From: CAZSAL01 sp964604825
GTDB lineage: Bacteria; Elusimicrobiota; Elusimicrobia; 2-01-FULL-59-12
Assembly: GCA_964604825.1 (NCBI GenBank)
Contig: CAZSAL010000019.1
Location: 1-42,708, forward strand
DNA length: 42,708 nt
Reading direction: 5' to 3'
Of the stretch, positions 16,377 through 24,933 are shown in pieces. The first letter of the stretch is position 1. Each line of letters begins with the position of its first letter. The notes below the pieces were generated by a model. The model searched no databases. It saw only the letters and a list, made by a program, of their open reading frames with translations, and was not told the origin of the DNA. The translations under genes and the position numbers were made by a program.

Positions 16377-17008
16377 AAAAACTGATCGCAGCTTTTACTT
16401 TAGCATCGTTTTTCATTATCCAGCCGGCATGGAGCGACCCGGCAGACCCGGCGGTGCCTGGTGCCCCTCAGAGCGCGCCTGCAAACGCGGATCAGGCCGA
16501 TAACAATTATTACTGGCAGGGGACTCAGCTCTACAACCTTGGCCGCCTGGGTGAAGCATTCGAAAACTTCGAAAAAGCAGTTCAGAAAAAACAAAATGAG
16601 AAGGAATCAGAAGCCTACCTGCTGCAGATCAGGCAGGAGATCGTGGCTAACGCCAAGAAAAAATCAGAGGAAAAGGCGACCCTGAATTATGGGGGCAATT
16701 CCCCCCAGGGAGCGCTCAACGTAACTTACGTGCAGAAGGATTTCACAAGGATTACGCTTCAGGCGGACTATCTTTTCGATGAAAACAGCACATCAATGAA
16801 GGCGGGAGCGGTCGACGTTCTGAACCGGCTGGCGGACATGCTCGATATCAAGGAAGGAAACCACATCGAATTAAACGTAGTGGATAATCTTGATGCCGCG
16901 CCTGAGGCCAAGGATCTCGACGCGGAACGCGCGCTGGCCATTTTTTCCTATCTTAACTTCAAGAAGCTCGGCACTGCCGGCACTCCGGGAACAACACACG
17001 CAGGCTGA
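16373..17008 (+). CDS. exported TPR/OmpA-like protein
   Basis: The 211-residue protein has a signal peptide (MKKLIAAFTLASFFIIQPAWS), one TPR-like unit (YWQGTQLYNLGRLGEAFENF) and a C-terminal OmpA-like region. That region keeps LFDENSTSMKAGAVDVLNRLADML and DAERALAIFSYL but has NVVDNLD instead of the GHTD motif, so peptidoglycan binding is doubtful. It overlaps the preceding gene by ATGA and ends the plus-strand cluster 13 bases before the convergent leuB stop. A Pal-like tether is the closest analogy. Confidence 0.72.
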   Translation: MKKLIAAFTLASFFIIQPAWSDPADPAVPGAPQSAPANADQADNNYYWQGTQLYNLGRLGEAFENFEKAVQKKQNEKESEAYLLQIRQEIVANAKKKSEEKATLNYGGNSPQGALNVTYVQKDFTRITLQADYLFDENSTSMKAGAVDVLNRLADMLDIKEGNHIELNVVDNLDAAPEAKDLDAERALAIFSYLNFKKLGTAGTPGTTHAG

Positions 17009-17021
17009 TCAAGCTGCTGTT

Positions 17022-18092
17022 TTAGACCGCTTTCGCGATCAGGTCCCCTACTGCGGAGGTTGACATCCCCATTTTTCCTGCGTCCATCGATTTGATAGCG
17101 CCGGAAGCTAGGGTGTTGCGGATAGCCTTATCAACCGCGTTGGCCGCGTCAGTCAGGTCCAAATTCTCAAACATCATCGCGCAGGCAGCTATTGTAGCCA
17201 CAGGGTTAATGATTCCCTTGCCTGCGTATTTCGGAGCGCTTCCATGGATCGGCTCGAACATGGAAACTCCTTCGGGATTGATGTTCCCCCCGGCAGCAAC
17301 GCCCAAGCCGCCCTGGATCATGGCACCGAGGTCAGTGATGATGTCGCCGAACATGTTGTTGGTGACCAGAACGTCAAACCATTCCGGATTTTTCACAAAC
17401 CACATGCAGGTGGCGTCAACAAAGGCGTGATCTTTCTGGATTTGCGGATATTCCGTCCCGACTTCGGCAAACGTCCGCGTCCACAGGTCATGGCCGTAAG
17501 TAAGCACGTTGGCTTTATCCACCATCATCAGCTTGTTGCGCCTGTTCCGTTTTTTGCAGTATTCGAAGGCGTAGCGGATGCAGCGCTCAACACCTTTGCG
17601 CGTATTCACATCTATCTGTTCCGCAACTTCATCCGGTGTGCCCTTTTTAAAGAACCCGCCCATTCCCACGTATCCGCCTTCGGTGTTTTCGCGCACCACG
17701 ACAAAGTCGATGTGCTCCGGGCCCTTGTCTTTCAATGGGGTCCAGACTCCGGGAAAAAGAACTACCGGACGGAGATTGATATATTGGTCCAGGCCAAACC
17801 GCAGCTTGAGAAGAAGACCCTGTTCCAGAATTCCCGCCTTAACATCAGGATGGCCGATTGCTCCGAGGTAGATGGCGTCAAGCTTGCGGAATTCAGCCAG
17901 CGCTGAATCAGGAAGAATTTCGCCCGTCTTAAGATATCTTTCGCCGCCAAAATCAAACTTAACCCAGTTGATTTTTATCCCGAATTTATTCGCCGCAACT
18001 TCAGCTACTTTGACGCCTTCGTGTATGCATTCGGGACCCACTCCGTCTCCCGGCAGTAAACCAATGTTATAAGCGTTTTTTTTCTTGTTCAT
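17022..18092 (-). CDS. leuB: 3-isopropylmalate dehydrogenase
   Basis: It oxidises and decarboxylates 3-isopropylmalate in leucine synthesis, and probably 3-methylmalate in the citramalate route to isoleucine. Features are IGLLPGDGVGPE, the substrate loop GILEQGLLLKLRFGLDQYINLRP (kept here as positions about 87-109), VVRENTEGGY, the Lys in MMVDKANVL, and DIITDLGAMIQGG. The substrate loop is of the actinobacterial-like LeuB type, not the E. coli type. At 356 residues it has the usual length. It is the last gene of the ilv-psd-pss-leu operon and converges on the envelope cluster. Confidence 0.93.
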   Translation of the reverse strand: MNKKKNAYNIGLLPGDGVGPECIHEGVKVAEVAANKFGIKINWVKFDFGGERYLKTGEILPDSALAEFRKLDAIYLGAIGHPDVKAGILEQGLLLKLRFGLDQYINLRPVVLFPGVWTPLKDKGPEHIDFVVVRENTEGGYVGMGGFFKKGTPDEVAEQIDVNTRKGVERCIRYAFEYCKKRNRRNKLMMVDKANVLTYGHDLWTRTFAEVGTEYPQIQKDHAFVDATCMWFVKNPEWFDVLVTNNMFGDIITDLGAMIQGGLGVAAGGNINPEGVSMFEPIHGSAPKYAGKGIINPVATIAACAMMFENLDLTDAANAVDKAIRNTLASGAIKSMDAGKMGMSTSAVGDLIAKAV

Positions 18093-18108
18093 TTAGGTCG
18101 GACCCTTC

Positions 18109-18606
18109 CTAAGATTTTGCGGCGAGCCGCTTTTTAACGTATGGCATGAGCCCGCCAGCGTCCACTATCTGCTGCATGAACGGCGGAAAGGCCTGCGCCT
18201 GATAAGTCTTGCCTTGAGTCAAATTCCTGATAAGGCCTTTGGACAGGTCCACTTCCAGCTGATCGCCGGATTTGATCTGCTCCGCAGCCTCGCTGCATTC
18301 CAGGATGGGAAGGCCGATGTTTATGGAATTGCGGAAAAAAATCCGCGCGAACGACTTTGCGATCACCAGGCTTAGCCCCATCCCTTTGATCGCCAGCGGG
18401 GCGTGTTCCCGGCTTGACCCGCAGCCGAAATTTGTTCCGGCTACGATGACATCCCCGGCTTTAGCCTTTTTAGGGAAATTTTCATCCGCAAGTTCCATAC
18501 AGTGTTTTCCCAGTTCTATTGCGTCGGTGGTTACAAGGTACTGCGCCGGGATGATTTGGTCCGTGTCGACGTTATCGCCAAATTTATGAGCTGTTCCTTT
18601 TATCAT
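18109..18606 (-). CDS. leuD: isopropylmalate isomerase small subunit
   Basis: With LeuC it interconverts 2- and 3-isopropylmalate. The 165-residue form from ATG 18606 begins MIKGTAHKFGDNVDTDQIIPAQYL, the usual family start, with AAGGAC seven bases upstream; a longer reading to 18657 lacks such a site. FGCGSSREHAPLAIKG is the typical swivel-domain motif. The short size is that of the archaeal/HacB-like class, which often handles more than one substrate. That would suit a genome with both LeuA and CimA. Confidence 0.95.
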   Translation of the reverse strand: MIKGTAHKFGDNVDTDQIIPAQYLVTTDAIELGKHCMELADENFPKKAKAGDVIVAGTNFGCGSSREHAPLAIKGMGLSLVIAKSFARIFFRNSINIGLPILECSEAAEQIKSGDQLEVDLSKGLIRNLTQGKTYQAQAFPPFMQQIVDAGGLMPYVKKRLAAKS

Positions 18607-18616
18607 ATGTTTGTCC

Positions 18617-19903
18617 TTATGCCGCTGCCGCGGGAGCTGCTTTGCCCGCGATCTCATCCGGATGAGTTATGCAGCCGGTAATCGCGCTGGCAGTAACTAC
18701 TGCCGGATTAGCCAGATAGACCAGGGAATTCCTGTGACCCATGCGGCCCGGGAAATTCCGGTTTGAGGAAGAGATACATACCTCACCGGCGGCGAGCACA
18801 CCCATATATCCTCCCAGGCACGGCCCGCAGGTTGGGGCGGCAACTACCGCTTCCGCTTCCATAAAGATTTCAATCAGACCTTCCTTAAGCGCCTGATTAT
18901 ATACCGTGTAATTTGCCGGGATCACGGTAAAGCGCACGCTTTTGGCCACTTTATGGCCTTTCAGCAGCTGCGCAGCTATCCGCAGGTCCTCAATGCGCCC
19001 GTTGGTGCAGGAACCGAGAAACGCTCTGTCTACTTTAACTCCCGCGACTTCGCTTACGCCGGCAAGTTTATCCGGAAGACTCGGCTTGGCAACCTGAGGC
19101 TCCATGCCGGAAACGTCCCAGTCGTACGTTTTTACGTACTTCGCATCCGGATCACTCTTATAGATGGTGTAAGGGCGCTTCGCGCGGTACTGCAGATAGG
19201 TTTCGGTAACCTCGTCCGCTTCAATAAAACCGCATTTCCCCCCGGCCTCGATTGCCATGTTCGAAATGGTCAGGCGCGCCTCAACGGAAAGCGCTCTGAT
19301 CGCCTCGCCGGTGAATTCCATGTTGCGGTAGAGCGCGCCGTCAACGCCAATTTTGCCTATGGCGTAAAGAATGAGATCTTTTCCGGTAACCCATTTGCCG
19401 GGCTTCCCGCGAAAGTTAAATTTCATCGATTCGGGGACCTTAAGCCAGCATTCGCCTGTGGCCATCACGGCAGCCAGATCAGTAGATCCCACGCCGGTTG
19501 AGAACAATCCCATCGCCCCGTAGGTGCATGAATGGGAGTCCGCGCCGATAACCACATCTCCCGGCACAACCAGCCCCAGTTCAGGAAGGAGCGAATGTTC
19601 GATTCCTTTTCCTTCTTCGAAGAAAAGGGTGATGTTGTTTTCCCGGCAGAATTCACGCGAGACAGCGGCCTGTGCAGCGCTCAGCACGTCTTTTGCCGGA
19701 ACAAAATGCGAAAGCACGATGGCGATTCGGTCCTTGTTCCATAGTTTTTTTATGCCGGTATTTTTCAGAACTTTAATGGAAACCGGGGCGGTCACGTCAT
19801 TGGCCATGGCCAGATCAACCTTGGCCATGATAAATTCGCCTGGCTCCACGGATTTTTTACCGGCATGCGCCGCAAGAATCTTTTCGACAGCAGTTTGTCC
19901 CAT
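18617..19903 (-). CDS. leuC: isopropylmalate isomerase large subunit
   Basis: The aconitase-family protein of 428 residues has the iron-sulfur ligands in FLGSCTNGR and APTCGPCLGGYMG, plus IGADSHSCTYGA and the C-terminal SSNRNFPGRMGH. The length and the separate small subunit mark the archaeal/HacA-like class rather than the 465-residue E. coli class. It lies ten bases before leuD and 11 bases after leuA. It probably serves both the leucine and the citramalate (isoleucine) branches, since only one LeuCD pair is seen. Confidence 0.96.
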   Translation of the reverse strand: MGQTAVEKILAAHAGKKSVEPGEFIMAKVDLAMANDVTAPVSIKVLKNTGIKKLWNKDRIAIVLSHFVPAKDVLSAAQAAVSREFCRENNITLFFEEGKGIEHSLLPELGLVVPGDVVIGADSHSCTYGAMGLFSTGVGSTDLAAVMATGECWLKVPESMKFNFRGKPGKWVTGKDLILYAIGKIGVDGALYRNMEFTGEAIRALSVEARLTISNMAIEAGGKCGFIEADEVTETYLQYRAKRPYTIYKSDPDAKYVKTYDWDVSGMEPQVAKPSLPDKLAGVSEVAGVKVDRAFLGSCTNGRIEDLRIAAQLLKGHKVAKSVRFTVIPANYTVYNQALKEGLIEIFMEAEAVVAAPTCGPCLGGYMGVLAAGEVCISSSNRNFPGRMGHRNSLVYLANPAVVTASAITGCITHPDEIAGKAAPAAAA

Positions 19904-19914
19904 ACGACTTTACC

Positions 19915-21471
19915 TCAGGCTTTCTTTTCTTTTTCACTCCTGCGGTTTTTAGCCAGCAGGAGTTTGTTTATAGCGTTAATATAGGCTTTTGCGCTGGCCT
20001 CGATAATATCCGTCGAGGCGCCCCGCCCGCTGATAACCATACCGTCATCTTCCAGCCGGATACTGACTTCTCCCTGGGCGTCTTTGCCGCTTGTCACAGC
20101 GCGCAGATTGTAATCGATCAATTTTGGCTTGAACCCGACAATCTTATCGATGGCGCGCGTGGCGGCATCTACAGGGCCGTCTCCTACGTCGGATTCCTGG
20201 ATTAATTCGCCGTTTTGCTTTCGCACGCGAACCGTGGCGGTAGGCACCATGCCCGTGCCGCTTGAACTCTGCACATATTCCAGCAGGTACTCGTCTTTGC
20301 CCTCGGCCGCACCCTCTTCCATCAGCGAGATGAGATCGTCGTCGAATACATACTTCTTCTTATCAGCCAGGGCTTTGAACCGCACATACGTTCCCTCCAG
20401 CTGCTTTTTAGCCGGCTTGTAACCGAGGTGTTTCAAACGGTTTCCCAGGGCATGACGTCCGCTCCTCGAAGTCAGAAGCAGCGTAGATTCCTCTATACCT
20501 ACGTCCGCCGGATTGATGATCTCGTAGGTATCCCGCCGTTTGAGGATCCCGTCCTGGTGAATACCGGACGAATGCGCAAAAGCATTGGCTCCGACAATGG
20601 CCTTGTTCGGCGGGACGCTGACGCCAGTCAACAATGACACAAGCCGGCTTGCTTTGGCCAACTCTTTGGTTTTGATACGCGTTTCCAGACCAAAGATATC
20701 CTTGCGCGTCTTTAAAGCCATGACTACTTCTTCCAGGCTGGTGTTACCGGCGCGTTCGCCGAGCCCGTTGATAGCGCATTCCAACTGCCGGGCCCCCGCC
20801 ATGACCGCAGCCAGTGAATTGGCTACGGAAAGCCCCAGATCGTCGTGACAATGAACGGAAATCACTGCGCGGTCAATATTGGATATATGTTCCTTAAGAT
20901 AACTGATCAGCTCGGCGTATTTCCAGGGAAGGGTATAGCCCGTGGTGTCCGGCACATTTATCGTCGTAGCCCCCGCCTTGATGACCGCCTCAAAAATCCG
21001 CACAAGGTAATCCGGATCACTGCGCGCAGCGTCTTCCGCGGAAAATTCGACGCTGTCCGCGTACTTGCGCGAGAGTTTTACCGCTTCCACAGCGCTGTGC
21101 AGGACCTCGTCTTTAGACATATGAAGCTTATACTTCATATGGATGTCGGATGTTGCGATAACCACATGCACACGTGGACGTTTTGCGGGCTTTACGGCCT
21201 CACCGCAGCATTCAATGTCGCCTTTGACGCAGCGGGCGAGACCGCAAATTTCGGGAGATTTCTGCTGCCTGCCAATCGTTTTTGCGATGGTCTGCACCGC
21301 TTCAAAATCACCTCGGGACGAAACGGGAAAACCAGCTTCCATTACGTCAACGCCTAGACGATACAGTTGTTCTGCGAGCTGAAGCTTTTCTTTCGCGGCC
21401 AGGCCGCAGCCCGGCGCCTGCTCCCCGTCGCGCAACGTCGTATCAAATATGATTATCTTCTCTGATTCCAT
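19915..21471 (-). CDS. leuA: 2-isopropylmalate synthase
   Basis: It condenses acetyl-CoA with 2-ketoisovalerate, the committed step of leucine synthesis. The DRE-TIM catalytic domain starts IIIFDTTLRDGEQAPG and has the metal site SVHCHDDLGLSVANS and AGARQLECAINGLGERAGN. The C-terminal part is a LeuA dimer domain (GMVPTATVRVRK, AYINAINKLL) that normally binds leucine for feedback inhibition. At 518 residues it is full length. GAGGAT lies six bases before the ATG, and the gene overlaps pssA by 19 bases. Confidence 0.96.
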   Translation of the reverse strand: MESEKIIIFDTTLRDGEQAPGCGLAAKEKLQLAEQLYRLGVDVMEAGFPVSSRGDFEAVQTIAKTIGRQQKSPEICGLARCVKGDIECCGEAVKPAKRPRVHVVIATSDIHMKYKLHMSKDEVLHSAVEAVKLSRKYADSVEFSAEDAARSDPDYLVRIFEAVIKAGATTINVPDTTGYTLPWKYAELISYLKEHISNIDRAVISVHCHDDLGLSVANSLAAVMAGARQLECAINGLGERAGNTSLEEVVMALKTRKDIFGLETRIKTKELAKASRLVSLLTGVSVPPNKAIVGANAFAHSSGIHQDGILKRRDTYEIINPADVGIEESTLLLTSRSGRHALGNRLKHLGYKPAKKQLEGTYVRFKALADKKKYVFDDDLISLMEEGAAEGKDEYLLEYVQSSSGTGMVPTATVRVRKQNGELIQESDVGDGPVDAATRAIDKIVGFKPKLIDYNLRAVTSGKDAQGEVSIRLEDDGMVISGRGASTDIIEASAKAYINAINKLLLAKNRRSEKEKKA

Positions 21472-22301
21472 GGCTCATCCTCTACAAATGCCGCCCCGTT
21501 CCTGACATCGGTACTGCGCCTGCGCAGCAGTTTCGCGGCGTGCCACTGCCGCGCACGGTAAAAACGCCAGGCAATCCCCAAAACTCCGGAAAGGACATAC
21601 AACGAGAAAACGATAAAAATAGTATTTTGCGGATACGTCAGAATCAGCAGCACTGCCGCAGCGATCGGCGCCAGTTGCTGCAAGGGCTTGGGCCTGCCCA
21701 GTTTCATCTTTTTAAAATTGCCGTAATGCACGGTGGAAATCATCAGGAACGACAGCACCATCATCAGCATCGGCATGAAATGATAAAAAAGCGGCATTCT
21801 TTTCATCAGAAGCGGGATGGTCTTCCCGGACAGATCGTCGCCGAACAATTCATAGCTCAATACAAAGGATGCAAGAATACCGGCCGCCGCGGGAACGGGA
21901 AGACCGACAAAATAAGTCTGCGGTTCGCCGCTCTGCGACTTCAAATTAAACCGCGCCAGGCGTAGCGCGGCGGTAATCGCGAAAAATATAACGATCATGT
22001 AGCCCGGCCGGCCCAGGTCTTCCAGAATCAGACGGAACATAAGAATTCCCGGCGCAACTCCAAAAGTGACAAGATCACACAGGGAATCAAGCTCAAGGCC
22101 AAACTGGCTGGTAGCTCCGGACCAGCGTGCAATCCGGCCGTCAAGCATATCCATCACAATCCCCGCCAGGATCGCCCATGCGGCAGAGGAGAAATGCCCG
22201 GTCGCGGAAAAAATGATGGAAACCATTCCCGCAGAAAGGTTGGACAGCGTTAAAATGCTGGGGACCAGATATACACCGCGTTTAATTCGCGCTTTGTTCA
22301 C
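21453..22301 (-). CDS. pssA: CDP-diacylglycerol-serine O-phosphatidyltransferase
   Basis: This inner-membrane enzyme makes phosphatidylserine, the precursor of phosphatidylethanolamine. The CDP-alcohol phosphotransferase signature is complete: DMLDGRIARWSGATSQFG followed by LELDSLCDLVTFG. About seven to eight hydrophobic helices span the 282 residues. The gene overlaps psd by ATGA, so the two steps of phosphatidylethanolamine synthesis are translationally coupled. Its position between ilvC and leuA is a conserved arrangement I know from Deltaproteobacteria. Confidence 0.95.
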   Translation of the reverse strand: MNKARIKRGVYLVPSILTLSNLSAGMVSIIFSATGHFSSAAWAILAGIVMDMLDGRIARWSGATSQFGLELDSLCDLVTFGVAPGILMFRLILEDLGRPGYMIVIFFAITAALRLARFNLKSQSGEPQTYFVGLPVPAAAGILASFVLSYELFGDDLSGKTIPLLMKRMPLFYHFMPMLMMVLSFLMISTVHYGNFKKMKLGRPKPLQQLAPIAAAVLLILTYPQNTIFIVFSLYVLSGVLGIAWRFYRARQWHAAKLLRRRSTDVRNGAAFVEDEPWNQRR

Positions 22302-22945
22302 TTTCCCTCCGCAATCAAAGTGATTCCCGCTTTCACAACGTCACCGGTTTTAACTTTTACGTTCATGCTGCCGGGAATTACCATATCAACCTGCGATCCA
22401 AAACGGATAAGCCCAATCTGCTGCCCGGCCTCGAGCCGCTGCCCTTCGCGTACCGAACAAACGATCCGGCGGGCGATCAAACCTGCGATCTGCGTTACGA
22501 CTAGCGTTCTGCCGTCCTGCATTTCAATTTCCACTCGGTTCTGTTCGTTTTCAAACGCCGCTTTCGGATTCCGCGCGTCGAGGAATTTTCCCTTTATATA
22601 TCGAATCTTACGGACAGTGCCTTTCACCGGAGAACGCTGGATATGGACATCGAAAATCGAAAGGAAAATACGGATAATCCAGACGGGTGATTCCGTAACG
22701 GCATCCCGGCCTTCGACAACTTCGAGAATTTTCCCGTCAGCCGGCGATAGCTGCCCCTTCTCGACGCGTGGTATTACGCGGACCGGATCGCGAAAAAAAT
22801 AGGCGCAATATCCGGCCAGCAAGAACATAATACCGGCCAAAAAACCGGCAAATACGCTGCCCGATGATCCAGCAATCGACACCATAACGATGCCGGAAAA
22901 CAGGAACGTTCCGACGAACCGAAAACCTTCTTTATGAATACGCAC
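22298..22945 (-). CDS. psd: phosphatidylserine decarboxylase, short form
   Basis: It decarboxylates phosphatidylserine to phosphatidylethanolamine. The short (about 215-residue) form has two N-terminal helices, the FRDPVRVIP motif, SPADGKILEV, FLSIFDVHIQRSPVKG, and the C-terminal RFGSQVDMVIPG with the Gly-Ser cleavage site. There the proenzyme cuts itself to form the pyruvoyl group. I prefer GTG 22945 (VRIHKEGFRFVG), just after the ilvC stop; a GTG at 22984 would overlap ilvC by 37 bases. Neither has a clear ribosome binding site. Confidence 0.92.
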   Translation of the reverse strand: MRIHKEGFRFVGTFLFSGIVMVSIAGSSGSVFAGFLAGIMFLLAGYCAYFFRDPVRVIPRVEKGQLSPADGKILEVVEGRDAVTESPVWIIRIFLSIFDVHIQRSPVKGTVRKIRYIKGKFLDARNPKAAFENEQNRVEIEMQDGRTLVVTQIAGLIARRIVCSVREGQRLEAGQQIGLIRFGSQVDMVIPGSMNVKVKTGDVVKAGITLIAEGK

Positions 22946-22947
22946 GC

Positions 22948-23961
22948 TTATTTGGTCCGGTCCATGCCCCGCTTCTTCAACCACGGCATCATTGCACGAA
23001 GAGCCGCGCCAACCTTTTCTATCGGGTGGGAAGCGATTTTCTCACGAAGCGCGGTGAAATTTTTGCGCCCTGACTTGTCTTCGGCAATCCATTCCTTTGC
23101 GAAAGCTCCGGACTGTATCTCTCCCAGAATTTTTTTCATTTCCTCTTTGGTCCGGGCGTTAATCACGCGCGGGCCGCGGGTAAATTCTCCGTATTTCGCA
23201 GTGTCCGATATGGAATGATTCATCCAGTCGATCCCGCCTTCATAGATCAAGTCGATTATAAGCTTGGACTCATGCAGGCATTCGAAATAGGCGGATTCCG
23301 GCTGATAGCCCGCCTCCACCAGAGTTTCAAAACCGTTCTTGATAAGTTCAACCAGGCCACCGCAGAGAACCACCTGCTCGCCGAACAAATCCGTTTCGGT
23401 TTCTTCCTTGAAAGTCGTCTCAAGAACGCCGGCGCGGGTTGCTCCGATGCCCTTTGCGTAAGCCAGAGCAATATCGTGAGCCTGACCAGTGGCATTTTGC
23501 GCCACGGCGACAAGCGCCGGGGTACCGCCTTTTTCTTCATAAGTGCGGCGAACCAGGTGCCCGGGACCTTTAGGCGCGACCATAACGACATCCAGATGCG
23601 CCGGAGGAATGATGGTCTTGAAATGAATGTTAAATCCATGAGAAAAGCCCAGGGCGGCTCCCTTCTTTATAATCGGAGCCACTTCTTCGGCCCAAACCTG
23701 AGCCTGAGCCGTATCAGGCAAAAGCATCTGAACAAAGTCCGCATCTTTTACAGCGTCCTTGACGGGAAGAGGCTTCCAGCCATGGCTTTGCGCCAGGGAC
23801 CAGGTTTTGCCGTTGGGCCGCGTACCTATGACCACGTTGGCGCCGGAGTCCCGCAAGTTAAGAGCCTGCCCATGCCCCTGTGAACCATATCCAAGAACGG
23901 CAATTTTCTTTCCTTTGAGCAGGCTTAAATCCGCGTCTTTGTCGTAATAAATCTTAGCCAT
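22948..23961 (-). CDS. ilvC: ketol-acid reductoisomerase, class I
   Basis: It converts acetolactate or acetohydroxybutyrate to the dihydroxy acids of valine, leucine and isoleucine synthesis, using NADPH and magnesium. The Rossmann motif is VLGYGSQGHGQALNLRDSG; VMVAPKGPGHLVRR, DLFGEQVVLCGG and ECLHESKLIIDLIYEGG are family hallmarks. At 337 residues it is the short class I form. GAGGAG lies six bases before the ATG. It lies 26 bases after ilvN. Confidence 0.97.
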   Translation of the reverse strand: MAKIYYDKDADLSLLKGKKIAVLGYGSQGHGQALNLRDSGANVVIGTRPNGKTWSLAQSHGWKPLPVKDAVKDADFVQMLLPDTAQAQVWAEEVAPIIKKGAALGFSHGFNIHFKTIIPPAHLDVVMVAPKGPGHLVRRTYEEKGGTPALVAVAQNATGQAHDIALAYAKGIGATRAGVLETTFKEETETDLFGEQVVLCGGLVELIKNGFETLVEAGYQPESAYFECLHESKLIIDLIYEGGIDWMNHSISDTAKYGEFTRGPRVINARTKEEMKKILGEIQSGAFAKEWIAEDKSGRKNFTALREKIASHPIEKVGAALRAMMPWLKKRGMDRTK

Positions 23962-23987
23962 TGAATCTCCTCTTTCAGCTTATTTGT

Positions 23988-24506
23988 TTATTCACTCTTA
24001 CGCCGGGCGCCGCGCGCCATGGCGATAATGCCCGTACGCACCATTTCCCTGATGCCGAAAGGACGCAGCAGGGTTTCCAGCGCTTCGATTTTATTTTCAT
24101 CCCCGGTGATTTCCACAATGATGGAATCTGTGGCAACGTCAACCACCTTGGCACGGAAGATGTCTACTATCTGAAACAGTTCGCTGCGGTTTTTCTTGTC
24201 CGCCTTCACCTTGATCATCGCCAAATCACGTTCGAGGTGATGCTTGTCTTCAAAATTAACGACCTTTATCACATCGATAAGTTTATTAAGCTGTTTTTCA
24301 ACCTGCTCCAGCACAGCCTCGTTGCCGCTCACGACAATGGTCATACGAGAGACTTCCGGGTCTTCAGTCTCTCCGACCGCCAGGCTGTCGATATTAAAAC
24401 CGCGCGCGGCGAAAAGCGTGGCAATGCGCGCCAGCACACCGAACTTATTTTCAACCAGGACGGAAATTGTCCGCCGCAATAAGGGTTGTGATCCGTTTGT
24501 CTGCAT
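23988..24506 (-). CDS. ilvN: acetolactate synthase regulatory subunit
   Basis: The 172-residue protein has an N-terminal ACT domain (RTISVLVENKFGVLARIATLFAARGF, residues about 12-37) and the conserved small-subunit C-terminal domain (KVVDVATDSIIVEITGDENKI). It binds valine and controls the catalytic IlvB subunit. ilvB normally lies directly upstream, but here that place holds a small HAMP-like membrane gene, so the catalytic subunit must be elsewhere. No clear Shine-Dalgarno sequence precedes the ATG, two bases after the upstream gene. Confidence 0.95.
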   Translation of the reverse strand: MQTNGSQPLLRRTISVLVENKFGVLARIATLFAARGFNIDSLAVGETEDPEVSRMTIVVSGNEAVLEQVEKQLNKLIDVIKVVNFEDKHHLERDLAMIKVKADKKNRSELFQIVDIFRAKVVDVATDSIIVEITGDENKIEALETLLRPFGIREMVRTGIIAMARGARRKSE

Positions 24507-24508
24507 AA

Positions 24509-24862
24509 TTAATTATTGATCCGCGAAATAAGCTGGTTCACCAGTTCAGCCAGCCGTGCCAGAGGATCCCCTTCCCGCAGTATGATCTGCTGATTCTTGA
24601 TCGCTCCGCTCAAAATAGCTTCCAGATCTTTCTCAATGCGATAGAAAGGTCCGGCAATTTTCCGGGAAATCAGAAGCGATACAGTCGCTCCGATGGCCAG
24701 CATTAAAACGACCACCCACAGCCTGTCTGCCAGATAAACCGACAGGGTCAACGACGCTGCAATGCAAAAAAGAATCCCCCCGGCAACAAGCCACAAAATT
24801 CGCAACTGTGTTTCCTTTGTCACGACTAGCCTTAGGGGATTTCGCCTATTTTGTGGGGTCAT
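24509..24862 (-). CDS. small HAMP-like membrane protein
   Basis: The 117-residue protein has two adjacent membrane helices (about 20-42 and 46-66), then a HAMP-like segment (ISRKIAGPFYRIEKDLEAI) and a short helical tail (DPLARLAELVNQLISRI). HAMP modules usually transmit signals within receptors, but no output domain is present. It is the first gene of the ilv-leu operon, two bases before ilvN. I cannot assign a function. Confidence 0.78.
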   Translation of the reverse strand: MTPQNRRNPLRLVVTKETQLRILWLVAGGILFCIAASLTLSVYLADRLWVVVLMLAIGATVSLLISRKIAGPFYRIEKDLEAILSGAIKNQQIILREGDPLARLAELVNQLISRINN

Positions 24863-24881
24863 TCGTACCAGAATAAAATGT

Positions 24882-24890
24882 ATTATAACA
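24882..24890 (-). promoter_or_regulatory. extended -10 promoter of the ilv-psd-pss-leu operon
   Basis: On the minus strand TG, one base, then perfect TATAAT (24882-24887) form an extended -10 element, with no good -35. It lies 20 bases before the first start codon, giving a leader of about 14 bases. This is too short for an attenuator, so leucine control by attenuation is unlikely at this promoter. Confidence 0.55.
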
Positions 24891-24933
24891 TGGTTTTTAA
24901 ACAGCGGCTTACAGGGTACGGAGGCAATTCATT

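Noticed and set aside
17244..17906. 220-codon open frame opposite leuB
   Set aside because: It is the antisense shadow of a clear leuB gene and has no family features or ribosome binding site.
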